Assembly: GCA_002342545.1 (NCBI GenBank)
Contig: DDQE01000022.1
Location: 1,725-38,672 of the forward strand
From: Caryophanales bacterium UBA2450
GTDB taxonomy: Bacteria; Bacillota_I; Bacilli_A; RFN20; CAG-826
Direction of reading: 5' to 3'
DNA length: 36,948 nt
The notes beneath the pieces are model-generated. The model worked only from the letters and a program-made list of their open reading frames with translations, had not been told where the DNA came from and did not search any database. Positions 25,302 to 33,535 of the stretch are shown piece after piece; positions within the stretch are counted from its first letter, which is position 1; each line of letters begins with the position of its first letter. Position numbers and translations under genes: made by a program.

Positions 25302-25574
25302 ATGGCAGTTAAAATCAGATTAACAAGAATTGGTAGACATAAAGATCCATTCTTTAGAATCGTCGCCGCTGATAGTAGATACGCAAGAGATGGAAGATAC
25401 ATCGAACAAATCGGTTACTTCGATCCAGAAAAAGGCGTTGAAAATGCGGTTATTGATGAAGAATTAGCATTAAAGTGGTTATCTTTAGGTGCTACACCAT
25501 CCGAAACAGTCAAAGCTATGTTCAATAGAAAAGGACTTAATGCTAAAGCTGTTGAAGCCAAAAAAGGAAAATAG
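25302..25574 (+). CDS. rpsP: 30S ribosomal protein S16
   Basis: S16 is an early-assembling 30S protein. The product has 90 residues: MAVKIRLTRIGRHKDPFFRI, then ADSRYARDGRYIEQIGYFDP and the conserved ALKWLSLGATPSETVKAMF. It is the first gene of a four-gene plus-strand block that is normally co-oriented with ffh and rplS. A strong promoter and GGAGG site precede it. Confidence 0.97.
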   Translation: MAVKIRLTRIGRHKDPFFRIVAADSRYARDGRYIEQIGYFDPEKGVENAVIDEELALKWLSLGATPSETVKAMFNRKGLNAKAVEAKKGK

Positions 25575-25578
25575 TTCT

Positions 25579-25842
25579 ATGGATTACGAAAATATAGTCC
25601 ATACCTTAATCGACGATATTGTAGAAGATCCAAAATCAATTTTAATTAGAGTCTCTGAAGGAACTACTCCTAAAGATGTACTCATCATTATTGCAGCGGA
25701 AAAAGAAGATACCGCTCGATTAATTGGTCACAAAGGAATTATTGCGAATGCCTTAAGAGAAGTTGTGGGTATTGCGGGTAAAAGTGAAAATAAACGCATC
25801 CATATCAAATTTGAGTCATTCGAAGACGAAAAGGTGGATTAA
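25579..25842 (+). CDS. khpA: KH-domain RNA-binding protein KhpA
   Basis: KhpA (YlqC family) is a small RNA-binding protein that partners KhpB in controlling cell growth and division in Gram-positives. The 87-residue product is a single KH domain with the GHKG loop near residue 54 (ARLIGHKGIIANALREVV). The start at 25579 (MDYENIVHTL) lies 4 bases after rpsP, with AAAGGAAA upstream; the longer frame from 25489 overlaps rpsP and is unlikely. The rpsP-khpA-rimM-trmD order is conserved in Firmicutes. Confidence 0.92.
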   Translation: MDYENIVHTLIDDIVEDPKSILIRVSEGTTPKDVLIIIAAEKEDTARLIGHKGIIANALREVVGIAGKSENKRIHIKFESFEDEKVD

Positions 25843-25855
25843 TATCCTCCTTTTT
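25831..25855 (+). terminator. Probable terminator across the khpA stop codon
   Basis: AAGG-T-GGAT and ATCC-T-CCTT form an 8-bp stem with one T-T mismatch and a short loop (25831-25852), followed by TTT and a T-rich stretch. The khpA stop TAA is at 25840-25842, in the loop region. Confidence 0.6.
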
Positions 25856-25863
25856 CTTATTAT
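25835..25863 (+). promoter_or_regulatory. Possible leaderless promoter of rimM-trmD
   Basis: TGGATT (25835-25840), a spacer of 17 and TATTAT (25858-25863). Exactly six bases separate the -10 from the rimM ATG, placing the predicted transcript start on the A of the start codon. The -35 is weak (three of six matches). Confidence 0.5.
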
Positions 25864-25869
25864 AGAAAT

Positions 25870-26379
25870 ATGGAATACGTAAGTTTAGGAGTTATCAAGG
25901 ATTCATTTGGTCTAGATGGCACGATGAAAATTTTTAGTACCACCTCAAATCAAAAGCAAAGATATAAGGAAGGTTCTAAAGTATTTTTGTATAACCCACA
26001 AACTCACGAAAGAACTGAATTAAATGTAGTTAAGTTTAGACAAAATGGACCTTTTGATTTTTTAAAGGTAAATGAGTTTAATACGCCAGAAGAAATTAAG
26101 CTTATTAAAGGATATGAAATTCACGCAATTAAAGACGAAATATCTTTAGAAAAAGGCATGTATTTCTATTCCGATTTAAAAGGTTGCCAAGTTGTAGATA
26201 AAGATAACCATTTATTAGGTACAGTCAAAGAAGTAGAGGAGTTTCCTGCTCAACTTACCCTCAGAGTTAGCAGGACTGGCAATAAAGACTTTTTTGTACC
26301 GTTTGTTAAACAGTTTATCAAGTCCGTTGATATTAAAAATAAGCGGATTTTGATTGAAATTATTAAGGGATTGCTATGA
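25870..26379 (+). CDS. rimM: 16S rRNA processing protein RimM
   Basis: RimM helps mature the 30S head and binds S19. It has 169 residues. The N-terminal domain starts YVSLGVIKDSFGLDGTMKIFS; the C-terminal PRC-barrel part has YFYSDLKGCQV, LGTVKEVEEFPAQ and the closing FVPFVKQFIKSVDIKNKRI. No Shine-Dalgarno site precedes the ATG; the sequence before it looks like a -10 box instead. It overlaps trmD by 4 bases. Confidence 0.94.
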   Translation: MEYVSLGVIKDSFGLDGTMKIFSTTSNQKQRYKEGSKVFLYNPQTHERTELNVVKFRQNGPFDFLKVNEFNTPEEIKLIKGYEIHAIKDEISLEKGMYFYSDLKGCQVVDKDNHLLGTVKEVEEFPAQLTLRVSRTGNKDFFVPFVKQFIKSVDIKNKRILIEIIKGLL

Positions 26380-27143
26380 AAATTACAATTTTAACTTTAT
26401 TTCCTGAAATGTTTGATGGGTTTCTAACTAACTCTATTATTAAGCGTGCGATTGCCAAAGAAATAGTCAATATCGAAATCGTTAATATTAGAGATTACAC
26501 AAAGGATAAAAATCATCGAGTAGACTCTGCACCAGTCGGCGGTGGAGCTGGTTTAATTATAAAATGTCAACCAGTCGTTGATTCAATTAATGATCATAAA
26601 GAAAAAGACTCTAAAATAATTATGCTTTCTCCTAGAGGAAAAACCTATAATCAAGCCAAAGCTAAAGAATTATCAAAAGAAAACCACATTATCCTACTAT
26701 GTGGACATTATGAAGGAATTGATGAGCGCGTAAATAAATACGTTGATGAATCAATTTCAATAGGAGATTATATCCTTACTGGTGGAGAAATCGGATCTAT
26801 GGCGATTGCTGATTCAGTTATTAGATTACTTGATGGAGCAATTGCAAAAGAAAGCATTGAATCTGAATCATTTGACGAAAACTTATTAGAATATCCTCAA
26901 TACACTGAACCATACGAATATAATGGCGAGAAAGTTCCTGACATTTTATATTCTGGTAATCATCAGGTAATTAATAAATGGAGAAGAAAAAAGTCATTAA
27001 ATCTCACTAAAGAACTTCGTCCTGATTTATTCGAGAAAGTTTCTTTATCTAAAAGTGACAAGAAATTATTAGATGAAGATAAAGAAAAAGCAGCTAAGTG
27101 GGAACTTGCTGCTATAGAGAAAGGTAAAAAGTTTATAAAATAA
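26376..27143 (+). CDS. trmD: tRNA (guanine-N1)-methyltransferase TrmD
   Basis: TrmD methylates G37 of tRNAs such as tRNA-Pro, preventing frameshifts; the tRNA-Pro in this window has G37. It has 255 residues with the SPOUT trefoil-knot motifs: ITILTLFPEMF at the start, HRVDSAPVGGGAG, LLCGHYEGIDERV and ISIGDYILTGGE. The C-terminal helical domain (YPQYTEPYEYNG, LRPDLFEK) is complete. AAGGGAT in rimM serves as ribosome binding site. It converges on ffh with a two-base gap between the stop codons and no terminator. Confidence 0.96.
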   Translation: MKITILTLFPEMFDGFLTNSIIKRAIAKEIVNIEIVNIRDYTKDKNHRVDSAPVGGGAGLIIKCQPVVDSINDHKEKDSKIIMLSPRGKTYNQAKAKELSKENHIILLCGHYEGIDERVNKYVDESISIGDYILTGGEIGSMAIADSVIRLLDGAIAKESIESESFDENLLEYPQYTEPYEYNGEKVPDILYSGNHQVINKWRRKKSLNLTKELRPDLFEKVSLSKSDKKLLDEDKEKAAKWELAAIEKGKKFIK

Positions 27144-27145
27144 AC

Positions 27146-28498
27146 TTATCTCATCCCACCAAATCCTGGTGGCATTCCTGGTGGCATCCTGCCACTTTTT
27201 TTGTATTGTTCCATTTGCTTCATCATGTCTTTCATTTGATCATATTTCTTTAAGACACGATTAACATCACTTACTTGTTTACCACATCCATTAGCCACTC
27301 TAATCTTTCTAGAATATTGGAAAATAGATGGATTTTGTCTTTCCTCATAAGTCATGGAATTAATGATAATTTCAAAATTACGCATTTCTTTTTCAGCAAT
27401 TGCTTGTTGCTCAGGAGAAATTTTAGGAATACCTGGAATAAGTTTAAGAAGTCCGCCTAAAGAGCCAAGTTTTTGCACTTGTTTCATTTGCGCAAGCATA
27501 TCATCTAAGCCAAATTTACCGCTCATCATCTTGTTAGCAGCTTTTTTGGCTTCTTTTTCATCTACTTCTTCTTGTACTTTTTCTACAAGAGTCATGACAT
27601 CACCCATGCCTAAAATACGGTCAGCCATTCTATCAGCGTGGAAAATATCTAAATCAGAGACTTTTTCACCAACACCAGAGAACTTAATAGGTACTCCAGT
27701 CATATGTCTAATGCTTAACGCAGAACCACCACGAGCATCACCATCTAATTTAGAAATAATGACACCAGTTAACGCTAATAAGTCATTAAATGCTTTAGCG
27801 ACATTAACAGCATCTTGACCACTCATTGCATCAACAAGAAGTAAAATCTCATCAGGTTCCACTTCTTTTTTAATTTGATTAAGTTCTTCCATCAATGCTT
27901 CATCAATAGCAATTCGACCAGCAGTATCAATAATTAAAACATCATAATGGTCATTGAACGCCAATTCTTTTGCTTGTTTAGAAATTTCAACTGGGGATAC
28001 ATCAGTACCTTTTTTAAATAAAGGAACATCAATAGATTTTGCAATTTGTTCTAATTGATCAATTGCAGCAGGTCGATAAATATCTCCAGCGGCTAATAAG
28101 ACTTTTTTATGCAGTTTATTTTTCATTAAATAGGCTAATTTACCAGCGGTTGTGGTTTTACCACTACCTTGTAGACCAACAAGTAAAATGACAGTCGGCT
28201 TATTAGCTTGATATTTAATCTCGTTTTCTCCACCACCAAGAAGTTCTTCTAATTCATCATGAACAATTTTGGTGATCATTTGGCTTGGATTAAGTTTGGT
28301 ATAAACTTCTTGTCCGATAGCCTTTTCTTTAACGTTATTGATAAATTCTTTAACAACTTTGTAGTTTACATCAGCTTCTAAAAGTGCCACGCGAATTTCC
28401 TTTAACATATCATCCATATTGGATTCAGTTAAGCGGGCTTGTCCACGGAGCTTTTTAAATATTCTAGATAGCTTTTCAGTTAGATTTTCAAACGCCAT
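27146..28498 (-). CDS. ffh: Signal recognition particle protein
   Basis: Ffh binds SRP RNA and signal sequences and delivers ribosomes to FtsY. It has 450 residues: an N domain to about 100, the NG GTPase with G1 GLQGSGKTT (108-116), DTAGR and SKLDGDARGG, then the Met-rich M domain (FGLDDMLAQMKQVQKLG) and a tail PPGMPPGFGGMR. The AAGGAG site lies in ylxM, which overlaps it by 11 bases, so the two are coupled. Confidence 0.97.
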   Translation of the reverse strand: MAFENLTEKLSRIFKKLRGQARLTESNMDDMLKEIRVALLEADVNYKVVKEFINNVKEKAIGQEVYTKLNPSQMITKIVHDELEELLGGGENEIKYQANKPTVILLVGLQGSGKTTTAGKLAYLMKNKLHKKVLLAAGDIYRPAAIDQLEQIAKSIDVPLFKKGTDVSPVEISKQAKELAFNDHYDVLIIDTAGRIAIDEALMEELNQIKKEVEPDEILLLVDAMSGQDAVNVAKAFNDLLALTGVIISKLDGDARGGSALSIRHMTGVPIKFSGVGEKVSDLDIFHADRMADRILGMGDVMTLVEKVQEEVDEKEAKKAANKMMSGKFGLDDMLAQMKQVQKLGSLGGLLKLIPGIPKISPEQQAIAEKEMRNFEIIINSMTYEERQNPSIFQYSRKIRVANGCGKQVSDVNRVLKKYDQMKDMMKQMEQYKKSGRMPPGMPPGFGGMR

Positions 28499-28823
28499 AA
28501 TCTAACTCCTTTTCTATATCTTCAATTTCATTAATTTCACTAGTATTTAAAGTTTTTGCCTTGAGTTTTGCACAGATTTTGAGTAGTTTTTCTCTTTTTT
28601 CTAATAGATGAAGATTGCTTTCACATTCATCTAATTTTACGCAAGATTTCTTAAGCGTATCTTCCACTGCTGAACGAGTTATATCTCTAGATTCTGCAAT
28701 CTCGCTAAGTGAAAGATCAGCAAGAAAATAATCCCCAACTATTTCAATTTGTTTGTGGGTTAAGAAATCTTTATAGATATTAAAGAGTTTCACATATCTA
28801 ATTGTGCGCTCAATTTTCTCCAT
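28488..28823 (-). CDS. ylxM: SRP-associated HTH protein YlxM
   Basis: YlxM stimulates the SRP pathway in Gram-positives. The product has 111 residues with a sigma-70 region 4-like helix-turn-helix (FLTHKQIEIVGDYF, then LSLSEIAESRDITRSAVEDTL) and a C-terminal coiled-coil-like helix. AGGAG lies before the ATG. It overlaps ftsY by 14 bases and ffh by 11. Confidence 0.9.
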   Translation of the reverse strand: MEKIERTIRYVKLFNIYKDFLTHKQIEIVGDYFLADLSLSEIAESRDITRSAVEDTLKKSCVKLDECESNLHLLEKREKLLKICAKLKAKTLNTSEINEIEDIEKELDYGV

Positions 28824-29796
28824 TGTTATCTCCTACACATAACCCATAAATATAGCTTTCGAGGTCAAATTCTTTTAAGTCAGTCATCTTTTCACCTAAT
28901 CCAATAAAGCGAACAGGAATGCCTAATTCCTCTCTAATTGCGAGTATAATTCCGCCTTTAGAAGTGCCATCCATTTTCGTAATAACAACGCCAGTTAAAT
29001 CACTAACTTCTGCAAATGCTTTAGCTTGAACTACCCCATTTTGGCCAGTCGTTGCGTCGATAATTAAGAATGCTTCATGAGGTGCACCTGGGATACAATT
29101 ATTAATCACACGCTTTAATTTGGACAATTCATCCATTAAGTATTGCTTATTATGTAATCTTCCAGAAACATCAACGATTACTAAATCGATATTATCTTTC
29201 TTAGCTTTGGTTAATCCATCATATGCTACAGAACTTGGATCAGAATTATATGGACCAGTTACTACATCGATATTTAATCTATCGCCCCATATTTTAAGTT
29301 GCTCACTTGCACCTGCTCTAAAAGTATCAGCAGCGACTAATAGAACAGATTTACCTTGATTTAAATATCGATATGCTAATTTAGCAATTGTGGTAGTTTT
29401 TCCTACTCCATTAACACCAACAACAAGTAAAACCGTTGGACCGTTATCAACAAATCTTAAATCAGTAAGAGATTCGCCTTTAGCAGTATATCCGCTAAAT
29501 AAGTGATCGATTAATAATTCGTTTAATTCATGCGCGTCACTAATCTTTTTGTCTCTACTTTCTTCAAGAAGTTCATCAATGACTTTTAAAGTTAAATTAA
29601 CACCAACATCACTTTCAATTAAAATTTCTTCTAATTCTTCAAAGTAATCTTGGTTAACTTTTTTATATTTCTTGCTTAAAGCATTTAATTTATTAGAAAA
29701 ATTTTGACGTGATTTACTCATTCCTTCGGAATAAGATTCAACATCATTATCTTTCTTTTTAGAAAACTTTTCTTTTAAAAAAGAAATAAGTCCCAT
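28810..29796 (-). CDS. ftsY: SRP receptor FtsY
   Basis: FtsY is the membrane-associated GTPase that docks SRP. It has 328 residues, with a short basic N-terminal region, an N domain (about 40-110), G1 GVNGVGKTT (127-135), and TKMDGTSKGG (273-282). The G3 motif reads DVSGR (209-213) where almost all FtsY and Ffh proteins have DTAGR; the Asp, Gly and Arg are kept. AAGGAG precedes the ATG, which overlaps the rnc stop by one base. smc, found between rnc and ftsY in Bacillus, is absent. Confidence 0.96.
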   Translation of the reverse strand: MGLISFLKEKFSKKKDNDVESYSEGMSKSRQNFSNKLNALSKKYKKVNQDYFEELEEILIESDVGVNLTLKVIDELLEESRDKKISDAHELNELLIDHLFSGYTAKGESLTDLRFVDNGPTVLLVVGVNGVGKTTTIAKLAYRYLNQGKSVLLVAADTFRAGASEQLKIWGDRLNIDVVTGPYNSDPSSVAYDGLTKAKKDNIDLVIVDVSGRLHNKQYLMDELSKLKRVINNCIPGAPHEAFLIIDATTGQNGVVQAKAFAEVSDLTGVVITKMDGTSKGGIILAIREELGIPVRFIGLGEKMTDLKEFDLESYIYGLCVGDNNGEN

Positions 29797-30476
29797 TATA
29801 AGCTCCTTTTACTTAAAGCATCTTTAGCAGCAGCTTCTTCAGCAGCCTTTTTAGATTTGCCTTGGCCCTTACCAAGAATTAGTCCATTAAAAATAACTTG
29901 AGAGACAAAAGTTCGATCATGTGGTGGGCCAAATTCATCAATGAGTTCGTATCTAACCGCTTCACGATATTCGCTTTGAATCTCTTCTTGTAATCTAGTT
30001 TTAGCGTCAATGATATCATCGATTTTTGTTTGTTTGATATCTTCATATAATATTTGCTCAATAATACGATAAGTTACACCGATATCTTGATCTAAATATA
30101 ACGCACCGATAAAAGCCTCAAAAACATCTTCTAAAATTTTGTCACTTTTAGATAATTGTTCTCGAGTAATTGAGTGACCAATACGAATGTAATCATCTAT
30201 ATGATATTTTCTAGAATAATTCGCTAAAGATTTGGAACATACTAAGTATGATCTAAGTTTAGACATATAGCCTTGATCCATTTCTGGATGTAATTTAAAA
30301 ATTAAATCAGCAGAGACAAAGCCAATTACTGAATCACCAACAAATTCAAGCCTTTCATAATCTTGATGTTTAGTGTTCATATCTGAATTGCAAGAAGGAT
30401 GAGTAAAAGCAAGCTCGTAATAACTAATATCACCGGGATTAATATCAAAATAGCGAAGCAATTCAATTAATTCCAT
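29796..30476 (-). CDS. rnc: Ribonuclease III
   Basis: RNase III cuts double-stranded RNA and processes rRNA precursors. It has 226 residues. The catalytic signature ERLEFVGDSV (41-50, with Asp48) and Glu120 in DILEDVFEAFIGALY-like context are intact. The C-terminal dsRNA-binding domain (about 155-224) ends GKGQGKSKKAAEEAAA. A GGAAGG site lies in plsX. It overlaps plsX by one base and ftsY by one base. Confidence 0.96.
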   Translation of the reverse strand: MELIELLRYFDINPGDISYYELAFTHPSCNSDMNTKHQDYERLEFVGDSVIGFVSADLIFKLHPEMDQGYMSKLRSYLVCSKSLANYSRKYHIDDYIRIGHSITREQLSKSDKILEDVFEAFIGALYLDQDIGVTYRIIEQILYEDIKQTKIDDIIDAKTRLQEEIQSEYREAVRYELIDEFGPPHDRTFVSQVIFNGLILGKGQGKSKKAAEEAAAKDALSKRSL

Positions 30477-31447
30477 TATTCTTTTATACCTTCCTTAATT
30501 TTATTAACGATATCTTCCTTAACTAATTTATAGGCAACATTAATTGCGCATTCAAAAGCGTAACTATCAGAATTGCCGTGTGCTTTAACAACAATTCCGT
30601 TAATGCCAAGTAACATCGCTCCACCAGTAGATTTATAATCCATAGTTTCAGACATTTCCTTAATGCCTTTTCTAACAAATAAATAACCTAGTTTAGAGAA
30701 TAAATTACGTTTGAAGGCCGCTTTAATCATGCCTGACATCATTTTTGCCATACCTTCACTACTTTTGAGGAAAGTATTTCCAGTAAAGCCATCACAAACA
30801 ACAACATCACATTCTCCGCTTAATGCATTTCTTGCTTCAATATTGCCTTTAAAGAATGATTTATCTTTAAGTAATTTATAAGCAAGCTTTCCACTAGGAG
30901 AACCTTTACCTTCTTCAGTTCCATTACTTAATAAACACACTGAAGGATTCTCTACTCCTAAAATGTATTTAGAATACAAAGAACCAATAACAGCAAATTG
31001 TGCTAATTCTTCTGGAGAGTTTTCATTGCTTGCTCCAATATCAAGAATTACGACTTTTTTACCTTTGATCTTGGTTGGGAAAGGAGCAATGAACGCCGCT
31101 CTATGAACCCCTTCAATAGTTTTAAGGATTAAAGTTGATAACGATAAGAAACCACCAGTAGAGCCAGCGGATACCATAGCATCAATTTTATTCTCTTTGG
31201 CGTATTGACACATTTTATAAATTGAAGACTCTTTCATTCTCATAGCTTCTAATGGCCCAGCTTCCATAGGAACAACATCAGGAGCGTGAACAACTTCACA
31301 TAATCCTTTTAATTCTTTTAATTCTTCTTCATTACCAAAAGCAACAAAAGAAACTTCTTTATTTTTACTTAAGAAGCTTTTAATAGCAGGAACGATAACA
31401 GTAGAACCATTATCTCCGCCAGTACAATCAATACCAATTCTTATCAT
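30476..31447 (-). CDS. plsX: Phosphate acyltransferase PlsX
   Basis: PlsX makes acyl-phosphate from acyl-ACP (or the reverse) for phospholipid synthesis. It has 323 residues. The N-terminal signature reads IDCTGGDNG in place of the usual DAMGGD. VHAPDVVPME, ILDIGASNENSPEEL, CDGFTGNTFLKSSEG and the C-terminal GGAMLLGINGIVVKAHG are all family motifs. In Bacillus fabD, fabG and acpP lie between plsX and rnc; here plsX directly overlaps rnc. No clear ribosome binding site. Confidence 0.94.
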   Translation of the reverse strand: MIRIGIDCTGGDNGSTVIVPAIKSFLSKNKEVSFVAFGNEEELKELKGLCEVVHAPDVVPMEAGPLEAMRMKESSIYKMCQYAKENKIDAMVSAGSTGGFLSLSTLILKTIEGVHRAAFIAPFPTKIKGKKVVILDIGASNENSPEELAQFAVIGSLYSKYILGVENPSVCLLSNGTEEGKGSPSGKLAYKLLKDKSFFKGNIEARNALSGECDVVVCDGFTGNTFLKSSEGMAKMMSGMIKAAFKRNLFSKLGYLFVRKGIKEMSETMDYKSTGGAMLLGINGIVVKAHGNSDSYAFECAINVAYKLVKEDIVNKIKEGIKE

Positions 31448-31502
31448 AATATTTTCTTATTCACTTTCTAAATTAATAAATTTATTTTCACAATAATATG
31501 TA

Positions 31503-33500
31503 TTATACCTTAATTATTGGTTTATATTCTATACTCTTTAAACAATGTGACAATAAGTAACGATATTCTTCATTGTTTTTATTGGCAATTATCTTTCTAG
31601 CATCATCTCTAGCGACTACAAAGATTTTAATATCATCAATCATATTTAAATATCTAAAATCTGGGATGCCAGATTGTCTAATTCCGACTAATTCACCAGG
31701 ACCTCTTAAGGCTAAATCTTTTTCCGCAATTTCAAAACCATCATTACTAGTAGTTAATATCTCTAATTTCTCTTTATCTTCTAAATTATCTACTGCTAGT
31801 AAACAAATAGATTTAGAGCCGTCTCTACCGATTCTTCCTCTTAATTGATGTAAAGAAGCTAAACCAAATGAATTAGCATCATATATCACCATCACAGTAG
31901 CGCTTTTAACATCGATTCCTACTTCAATTACCTGAGTGGACACCAAGATATCAACAGAACCATTAGAAAAATTATCAAGAACCAATTCTTTTTCGTTTTG
32001 CTTTATTTTTCCGTGCAAAAGCCCAACTTTTTCTTTATAACGCAATAAATATCGAGCATATAGTTTCTCTACTGAATACTTACCATTTTCATTAAATTCA
32101 ATTAAAGGAGCGACAATATAAACCTTTTGATTTTTACTTAACGCTTTATCAACGACATCAAAAATTCTTTTGTCTTCACTATCAACAATTTTTGTAGTAA
32201 CGTCTCTATTCACATTAGGAAACATATATAAAGTTGAAATCTCTAAATCACCATAAATAGATAAGGCAAGTGATCTAGGAATTGGAGTAGCTGACATCAT
32301 AAGTAAATCAGCGTGTTCGCCTTTATCCATTAATGCTTTTCTTTGATTAACACCAAAACGATGTTGTTCATCAATAATCACTAAACCTAACGAATTATAT
32401 TTAACAGCCTTCGCGAATAAAGCGTGCGTTCCAATAACAATATCGATTAAGCCATCACTTATATCTTCATATATTCTTCTTTTTTCACTAAGCGAGGTTG
32501 ATCCTACTAATAAAGCAATTTTGAGTTTAGTTTCTTTAAATAGCTTTTTAGCGTTTTCAAAGTGCTGTCTAGCCAAAGCATCAGTTGGAGCCATTAAAGC
32601 GCCTTGATCTCCTCTTTTAAAATTCGCGAATAAGGCAATAAAAGAGACCAACGTTTTACCTGTACCAACATCTCCTTGAAGCAAACGATACATTAAAGAA
32701 GATTGATTCATATCCTCGATAATTTCTTTTGATGCTTCAATTTGATCTTTGGTTAGTTTATAAGGTAAAGAAGAAACAAATTCATCGCAGCTAGATAAAT
32801 CAATCGGCTCCTTTTTAATCTTTTGTAGAGATTTATTTTCTTCTTTAATTAATTGATTTTTTAAAGAAAATTCTAATGCTTCTTCATATTTTAAATAGCG
32901 GTATGCTTGATGAATATCTTCATAAGTTAAAGGTTGATGGGCTTTTCTTAAAGCATACTCTTTATTACATAGACGATACTTTTCTCTAAGCGAATAAGGA
33001 ACTAAAGAAGGAACGTGCCCTTTTACTGCCTCTAAAGAGCGGTTTACTAAAGTAATATAGTCTTTATTAGCTAAATCCTTAGGCAATAGATAAATAGGCT
33101 TTAAAACCTTGTTTTCTTCGATTTTTCCTTTAACAAAATTTATGAGATTTAAACTATTACGAGATTTATCATAACTTCCTGTGATTGTGTAATATTCATT
33201 AACTAAAACTGTCTTAGTTAAATAAGGTCGATTATAGGCAGTGACTTTAAAATATGTATTTGTGTCTGTTAAAACATCAAAAGTTACGATTGTGGTTTTT
33301 CTTGCTAATACTTTCTTAGGAGTAGTCACCACTTTGGCGTAGATAGTAATTTTTTCTTTATCGATAAGATGTCTTTCGTGAGTTAATGAAAAATCATCAT
33401 ATCGCTTAGGAAGGTGCGCTAAAACATCATAATAAGAAAAAATTCCCATCTGACCTAACAGATAATTCATTCTTTTAGATGATGTTAATTTCTCGCCCAT
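31503..33500 (-). CDS. recG: ATP-dependent DNA helicase RecG
   Basis: RecG reverses stalled forks and branch-migrates recombination intermediates. The product has 665 residues, near the usual 680. The wedge domain (YYDVLAHLPKRYDDFS, OB fold to about 180) precedes the helicase: Walker A GDVGTGKT (276-283), IIDEQHRFG (375-383), MSATPIPRSLAL, TQVIEVGIDV and QLRGRIGRDG. No Shine-Dalgarno site precedes the ATG; a -10 box ends 6 bases upstream. Confidence 0.95.
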   Translation of the reverse strand: MGEKLTSSKRMNYLLGQMGIFSYYDVLAHLPKRYDDFSLTHERHLIDKEKITIYAKVVTTPKKVLARKTTIVTFDVLTDTNTYFKVTAYNRPYLTKTVLVNEYYTITGSYDKSRNSLNLINFVKGKIEENKVLKPIYLLPKDLANKDYITLVNRSLEAVKGHVPSLVPYSLREKYRLCNKEYALRKAHQPLTYEDIHQAYRYLKYEEALEFSLKNQLIKEENKSLQKIKKEPIDLSSCDEFVSSLPYKLTKDQIEASKEIIEDMNQSSLMYRLLQGDVGTGKTLVSFIALFANFKRGDQGALMAPTDALARQHFENAKKLFKETKLKIALLVGSTSLSEKRRIYEDISDGLIDIVIGTHALFAKAVKYNSLGLVIIDEQHRFGVNQRKALMDKGEHADLLMMSATPIPRSLALSIYGDLEISTLYMFPNVNRDVTTKIVDSEDKRIFDVVDKALSKNQKVYIVAPLIEFNENGKYSVEKLYARYLLRYKEKVGLLHGKIKQNEKELVLDNFSNGSVDILVSTQVIEVGIDVKSATVMVIYDANSFGLASLHQLRGRIGRDGSKSICLLAVDNLEDKEKLEILTTSNDGFEIAEKDLALRGPGELVGIRQSGIPDFRYLNMIDDIKIFVVARDDARKIIANKNNEEYRYLLSHCLKSIEYKPIIKV

Positions 33501-33506
33501 ATAAAT

Positions 33507-33535
33507 AAAATAGCAATCAAATGATTGCTATTCAA
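33507..33535 (-). promoter_or_regulatory. Leaderless-type promoter of recG, with a perfect palindrome in the spacer
   Basis: On the minus strand, TTGAAT (33530-33535), a spacer of 17 and TATTTT (33507-33512), then exactly six bases to the recG ATG. The spacer is nearly filled by the palindrome AGCAATCA-TT-TGATTGCT, part of the longer inverted repeat 33509-33532. Confidence 0.55.
33509..33532 (-). terminator. Inverted repeat across the fakA stop; terminator or operator
   Basis: AATAGCAATCA and TGATTGCTATT form a perfect 11-bp inverted repeat with a two-base centre. The minus strand continues TTATTTAT, so it could terminate fakA; the fakA stop codon (33528-33530) is in the stem. It also fills the spacer of the recG promoter, so it could instead bind a regulator. 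Confidence 0.6.

Noticed and set aside
25070..25402. Minus-strand open frame over the rplS-rpsP promoter region
   Set aside because: It crosses two promoters, the rplS leader and antisense rpsP codons, and has no family resemblance.
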